This document shows, one piece after another, positions 59,861-64,000 of a DNA stretch of 64,000 nucleotides (position 1 is its first letter; each line of letters starts with the position of its first letter). Source of the stretch: Syngnathus acus. Taxonomy: Eukaryota; Chordata; Actinopteri; Syngnathiformes; Syngnathidae. A program made the position numbers and the translations under genes. The notes under the pieces are model-generated. The model was not told the origin of the DNA. It was given only the letters and a program-made list of their open reading frames with translations, and made no database searches. The stretch spans positions 2,477,967 to 2,541,966 of the forward strand of contig NC_051091.1 in the NCBI RefSeq assembly GCF_901709675.1, read 5' to 3'.

Positions 59861-62800
59861 GTAATCGTGTTGAAATGGCACCGAAATTACACTTTGGTGG
59901 ATTTGAATGATCACAACATCAGGGGACATTGTTCAGTATGTTCCGCGTTGTCCACGCACATTGTTGGCTTTTCTGTTTAGAAGCAACTCGACTAGTAAAA
60001 TGTGTTTCTTTCAAGTAAAAGCAGTCGCTACTCACACGCTTGAAATTAATCTTTACTAGTTTACTTTTTAGTCATTGTATTACGTTTCAGACTCAATGAT
60101 ATTACATTTTTTTCAACATTTGGATGGATGGACAGACGGGCGGGCGTTGGTGCCCTGAGATACGAGTGTCCTTTAACCACTTTTTGCTTTGATATTTATG
60201 CGTAAACTTGGTTTTGTCTAACTCGACTTCAAGTTTGACCTATAGTCGACAATTATTCATGATTTACTCTTCAAACTGTTCATTGCTACTTCCAGTTAAA
60301 ATGTACTGTCAAACTCAACCTAAAAAATGACACTTTGTGTTTTCAACTCTAGCACATAGCTTAGCTTTTAACACAAGACATAAAGGGGCTTTTAAAGTCA
60401 TGCACACGCAAAGTCACAAATAATCCTGTCGCTCTTTGATGATCGTGAGCCCAAGTAGATCGAAATATGATGATTCTGAACGTATTTGATTGCTGCCGCA
60501 TTAAGTACATAGTGCTTCAACTAACATTGATAAATTGATATATGAAAGTGCTGATGAAAGTATACTAGGAGATACAAACGTAAAGTCCAGCAAGGTCTGG
60601 TTTTTTTTTCGTGGGGCATTAACTCGAACGCAAAATTTGACATGCTGTAAGCTGCTGGACTTTGGTTTCGGTTATATTGAGTTTTCCAACTCCAATTGGG
60701 CCATGTGAAAACGGGGGTCGAGGGTGGGGTGGGCAATCAGGCGACCTGGTGCAGCGTGGCACGTGACTTCTCCATTGAGTCTCCTACCGTCTCGATTATG
60801 ACATGATAATGACACAGACGACAAATCCGACGAGGCTTGCGTAACGGCGGCTCCTCAAATGACTCATTTTCACGAGACGATTTTCTCAACACCTGTTTGC
60901 TAAATTTTGCGTTTGATATCCGAGAGCTGCCTGACAAAGGAGAAGCAATCGAGCAGCTTCGAGTTTCGTGCCGATTGCCAAGCAATTTGTTGCTTACCTG
61001 ATGGAACTTGTAGAGCTAGATGTGACTCACGTGTACTGGAACACAACGAGGAAAAACTGTGTATGGGTGGGGGGGGCATCCATGGCGGTGTTCCAAGCAT
61101 GGCATTGGCTCTCGCCTTCTGCCATGCCGGCAGTCCTATCCAATTAATCGGCCTTTCTGTCAGGATAAATCTCTCATTGGGGCCGACTTGACTCGATTGC
61201 TTTTGATCGGTCTGTCAGAAACCTGCCCGAGCTCGTCGGGGTCATTACACTAATTAGTCGCATATGCACACGCCCTGTTGACGAAGGAGCCGCTAGTTAA
61301 TCCGTCGACTGCAGGTTCCTCCCGCAGTCCAAAGTCATGCAGTGTCGCTTAAATCAGGGGTTACCGACGTGTAGCCTGTTCCAAAAATAGCTCCTCAGTG
61401 GCGGCAAGTAACACTGCAACACTGGCGCTCACCGTTTGCCTGTCTACGGCATTTTGTCGTGTTGGTTAACATTCAAGTAAGCGAGGTAAAGAAAGCCATG
61501 TGGTTTGCCTAAGTTGTCAATGCTCGTGTTGACGTTCAGTCGACAGGCAGTGGCGGTGACCGGCTTGAAGAGAAGAATTGCTGGCTGGCTGCCAAAATGC
61601 AGCTTGTTGCCGTTTCAGATGGAGAAAAATACGTGTGATTGACCAGACCAACTAGCATGGTTTGTGACAGTAGCGCTAAAAGCCATCTCCCGCTAGGAGC
61701 TCACACATTTCTGCTTTATCGCTCCGCCGTCCATCCCTCGCTCCTTCCCTCCCGCCATCGGTGCGCCGCATCGCTTTCCTCTCGTTCCCGCAGTGTCGTT
61801 CGCGCTTCACAAGGATTCAATTTATGCTTGTGAGTTGTTTACTTGAAAGGAGAACGTCGCTCCCGACAACAGTAGACCTCCTCTTGCTGCTCCTCCTTGC
61901 CTCTTGACTGAAATTGAAACCTTGACGTGTGTGTGCGTGCGTGCGTGCGTGTGTGTGTGTGTGAGTGTGTGTGTGAGTGAGTAGAATGGCAAAATTCTTG
62001 ACAATTGTTGTCTGGATTTGGAAGCAACCCTCCCCTTCCCAACTGTAAAACTTTATGAACTGTCACACGAGTTCCAAACCAAACGAAGCACTGTTAATAT
62101 TAAAATGTAAAAAAACAAAACAAAGCAGCTAGTCGTGCCTTGAATGACATTTGCAAATTCAACTGCTGCTTTCATGTCTTTACATCTGCCTGGGTGCGAT
62201 AATGCCTTCAAGCACGTCTGACCGCCGAGCGTCCTTGTCCAACGGTCCCTCGCAAACTCGTGGGCCAATGCTAGATGGTTCCTAGTTTTTGTTTTTCATT
62301 TCCTGAAATGAATTCTCTTCTCGTGTATGTCTGCGTCAGACTATGACAAAATCTCTGTTGCAAACGGAGGGGACTTCTTGGCCTTTATTGTTGCTGCTAC
62401 TGCTTGTTCACGTCTTTTGACATCGCCTAAAGAATAAAGGTTGTGGTTTCACCCAATGTCCCAACCAAGTTGTAACAAACCTGTTGGATCGTCCAGACAA
62501 TCCCAGTCTGGATTCCTCTCCGAAATCAGCCGCCTTGTTCCGCATGATCCATTTCAGGAGGATGGCGAGTACACGGCAAGGGATGGACGGACATGAGTCG
62601 ACAGGTAGCAAGACGGATGAGTGACGCTCAATAGAGGGTGGGGTGCTGTGACACACGCGCACGTACTGCGCTTGTAGCAGCACTCCCGTTTAAAGGTTTA
62701 AAATGTTTAAAGTCATGGCGAGCTATCAACACAGTCGGGCGCGATGACGACTCATCCACCTTTAGACCTGAATCCACCCAGCTGATTGATCCAATGAGGA

Positions 62801-64000
62801 ACATGAAGCAATTCTGTGTCATTAGACTTCCTGAAACTGGAAGTCAGCGCTAGTTTTGACTTCAGACTCCTTGCACAAAGTCACATTTGTTGTTTGCTTG
62901 GGAGTCTTTCAGTCAGTAAATGAGTAAGAAGACACTTGAGGTTTGTTTCCACGAGGGTCGAAGAAAGCAAAGCCGCTCCATTTGAGCAGATGGCGATACG
63001 AGGCCCTGGTGACTTGAAAGCAGGCCTCGTCCGCAGAGACGTCGACATTGGGCAGTCTGAGCTCGATGAGTGTGCGACAGCGCCAAAGCGCCGGCGCGGC
63101 GCTCACTTCGGCAACAAGCTCATACTTTTGCGGTACGTCTCCAAAGAAACCATTAGCGTGATGTTGACACGCCCCGGCCGTCTGCTTTGGCTCCTTTTGT
63201 CCCGCTCGGACTCAGCCAGCGCTGCTCAAACAAGCCTCTCAAGCTGCTGTTTGAGCAGCCGCGGAGCCTTTGAAAGCTCGCTCGCTCGGGCTCAGCGCGC
63301 GCAACGCATCGACACGCAGCTTGACGAAAAAGCGCCAGCAGATTGCGTTCATAATCTTCTCATTCTCCTTGGCCATCCCCCATCCTCCCTCGCTGAAAAT
63401 GCTCCAAAGCTCTTCGCAAATGTTCCGAAACAACAAGACTGTGGTTTCTTCTCGATTGAGCGCAGGGCTCCTCTCCTCGTAGCAGCCGGAGCTCCTCGCG
63501 GAGCAGAGTGGAATTAAGTGTCGCAGAACCCACAGTCGTTCAAAACGACGTTTGCAACGCAGCTCGGCCGCGGCCTGACAACTCGATGAGATCTTTGGAT
63601 GTCGCCCCAAGCGTCCCCTCGCTCTCCTTCTCTGTCGCCGGTCACAATAGTAAGCGGAGAATAAGCAGGCGACGTTGGGGGATCGAAGTCGGCTCAGCTG
63701 ATTGGATAACTGCTCCGAGTATCCCTGCCGCACACAACTAGCTTAGCTGCGTACACGGGAGGGCGTCGGCGTTGCTAGTCTGCGTCACTTCCAAAGCAAC
63801 TAGCCTTGCGTTTGATGTGCTTTTTGGACTGTGTTCAGGGTCACAAGCTCATTTTGGCCTCAGGCAAGTTGCGCAGGTAGTCAGTCGCATCATCATCAAT
63901 CGGTGAAAAGGTGCAGACTGAAATAAAACTCGTGAAAAGGCCTCGCCCACTGCTGCAGCATTGGCAGAGACCTGTGAACATTCCCGGCGGTCACGACAAT
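59861..64000 (+). other. MTSS intron 1 (start), no exon recognised
   Basis: Unique sequence with a (GT)n/(GCGT)n tract at 61927-61980 and a GC- and CpG-richer segment at about 62990-63800. That segment might be an alternative promoter, but no splice-supported exon was found. The window ends inside this intron. Confidence 0.55.

Noticed and set aside
62936-63517. Open stretch of about 190 codons on the plus strand (and one of about 160 on the minus strand at 63239-63733).
   Set aside because: GC-rich DNA inside the MTSS intron. No recognisable domain, no codon-level similarity I can name and no splice-site support; both strands are open, which is typical of composition rather than coding.

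Overview
The window is a gene-dense stretch of vertebrate nuclear DNA, almost certainly from a teleost fish. The evidence is spliced genes with GT-AG introns mostly of 70-1000 bp, orthologues of vertebrate-only gene families, abundant (CA)n and poly-C microsatellites, and several copies of a fish-type tRNA-like SINE with a TGGATGG tail. No bacterial, phage or viral genes were seen. The species cannot be fixed from the sequence alone.

Layout. (1) 58-9083 (+): the 3' two-thirds of SLMAP, a coiled-coil tail-anchored membrane protein, with two alternative final exons that encode different membrane anchors. (2) 9549-12558: intergenic DNA with a GTCAACTT-rich degenerate repeat and a SINE. (3) 12559-33997 (+): a complete filamin B gene, 48 coding exons, every junction in frame, 2613 residues by my count. 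(4) 36488-38831 (+): a DNase I-family endonuclease with an intact catalytic core but an unusual design: no obligatory signal peptide, no conserved disulfide, and a C-terminal leucine zipper ending in a CaaX-like box. (5) 39813-40749 (-): TMA7. (6) 41629-43636 (+): CCDC51/MITOK, divergent from TMA7 across a roughly 0.9 kb shared promoter region that carries a perfect 64-bp tandem duplication. (7) 43880-49500: a long region without recognisable genes. (8) About 49590-55583 (+): an OSGIN-family flavoprotein with a probable TATA-driven non-coding first exon. (9) 59789 to the end (+): the first coding exon of an MTSS/MIM I-BAR gene and part of its first intron.

SLMAP, FLNB and a DNASE1L3-type gene are neighbours in the same order in mammals (human 3p14), and TMA7-CCDC51 are neighbours on human 3p21, so the left two-thirds is an old conserved block. 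The OSGIN-MTSS pair comes from a different human linkage group. Functionally, SLMAP and FLNB both act at membrane or cytoskeleton interfaces in muscle and cartilage. The others are unrelated housekeeping or stress genes that share only location.

The most unusual item is the DNase I homologue. Its features together (Cys-free disulfide positions, start at a strong Kozak ATG, four-heptad zipper, C-K-M-L end) suggest a cytosolic, dimeric, prenylated nuclease rather than a secreted one. This is an inference that needs transcript and localisation evidence.
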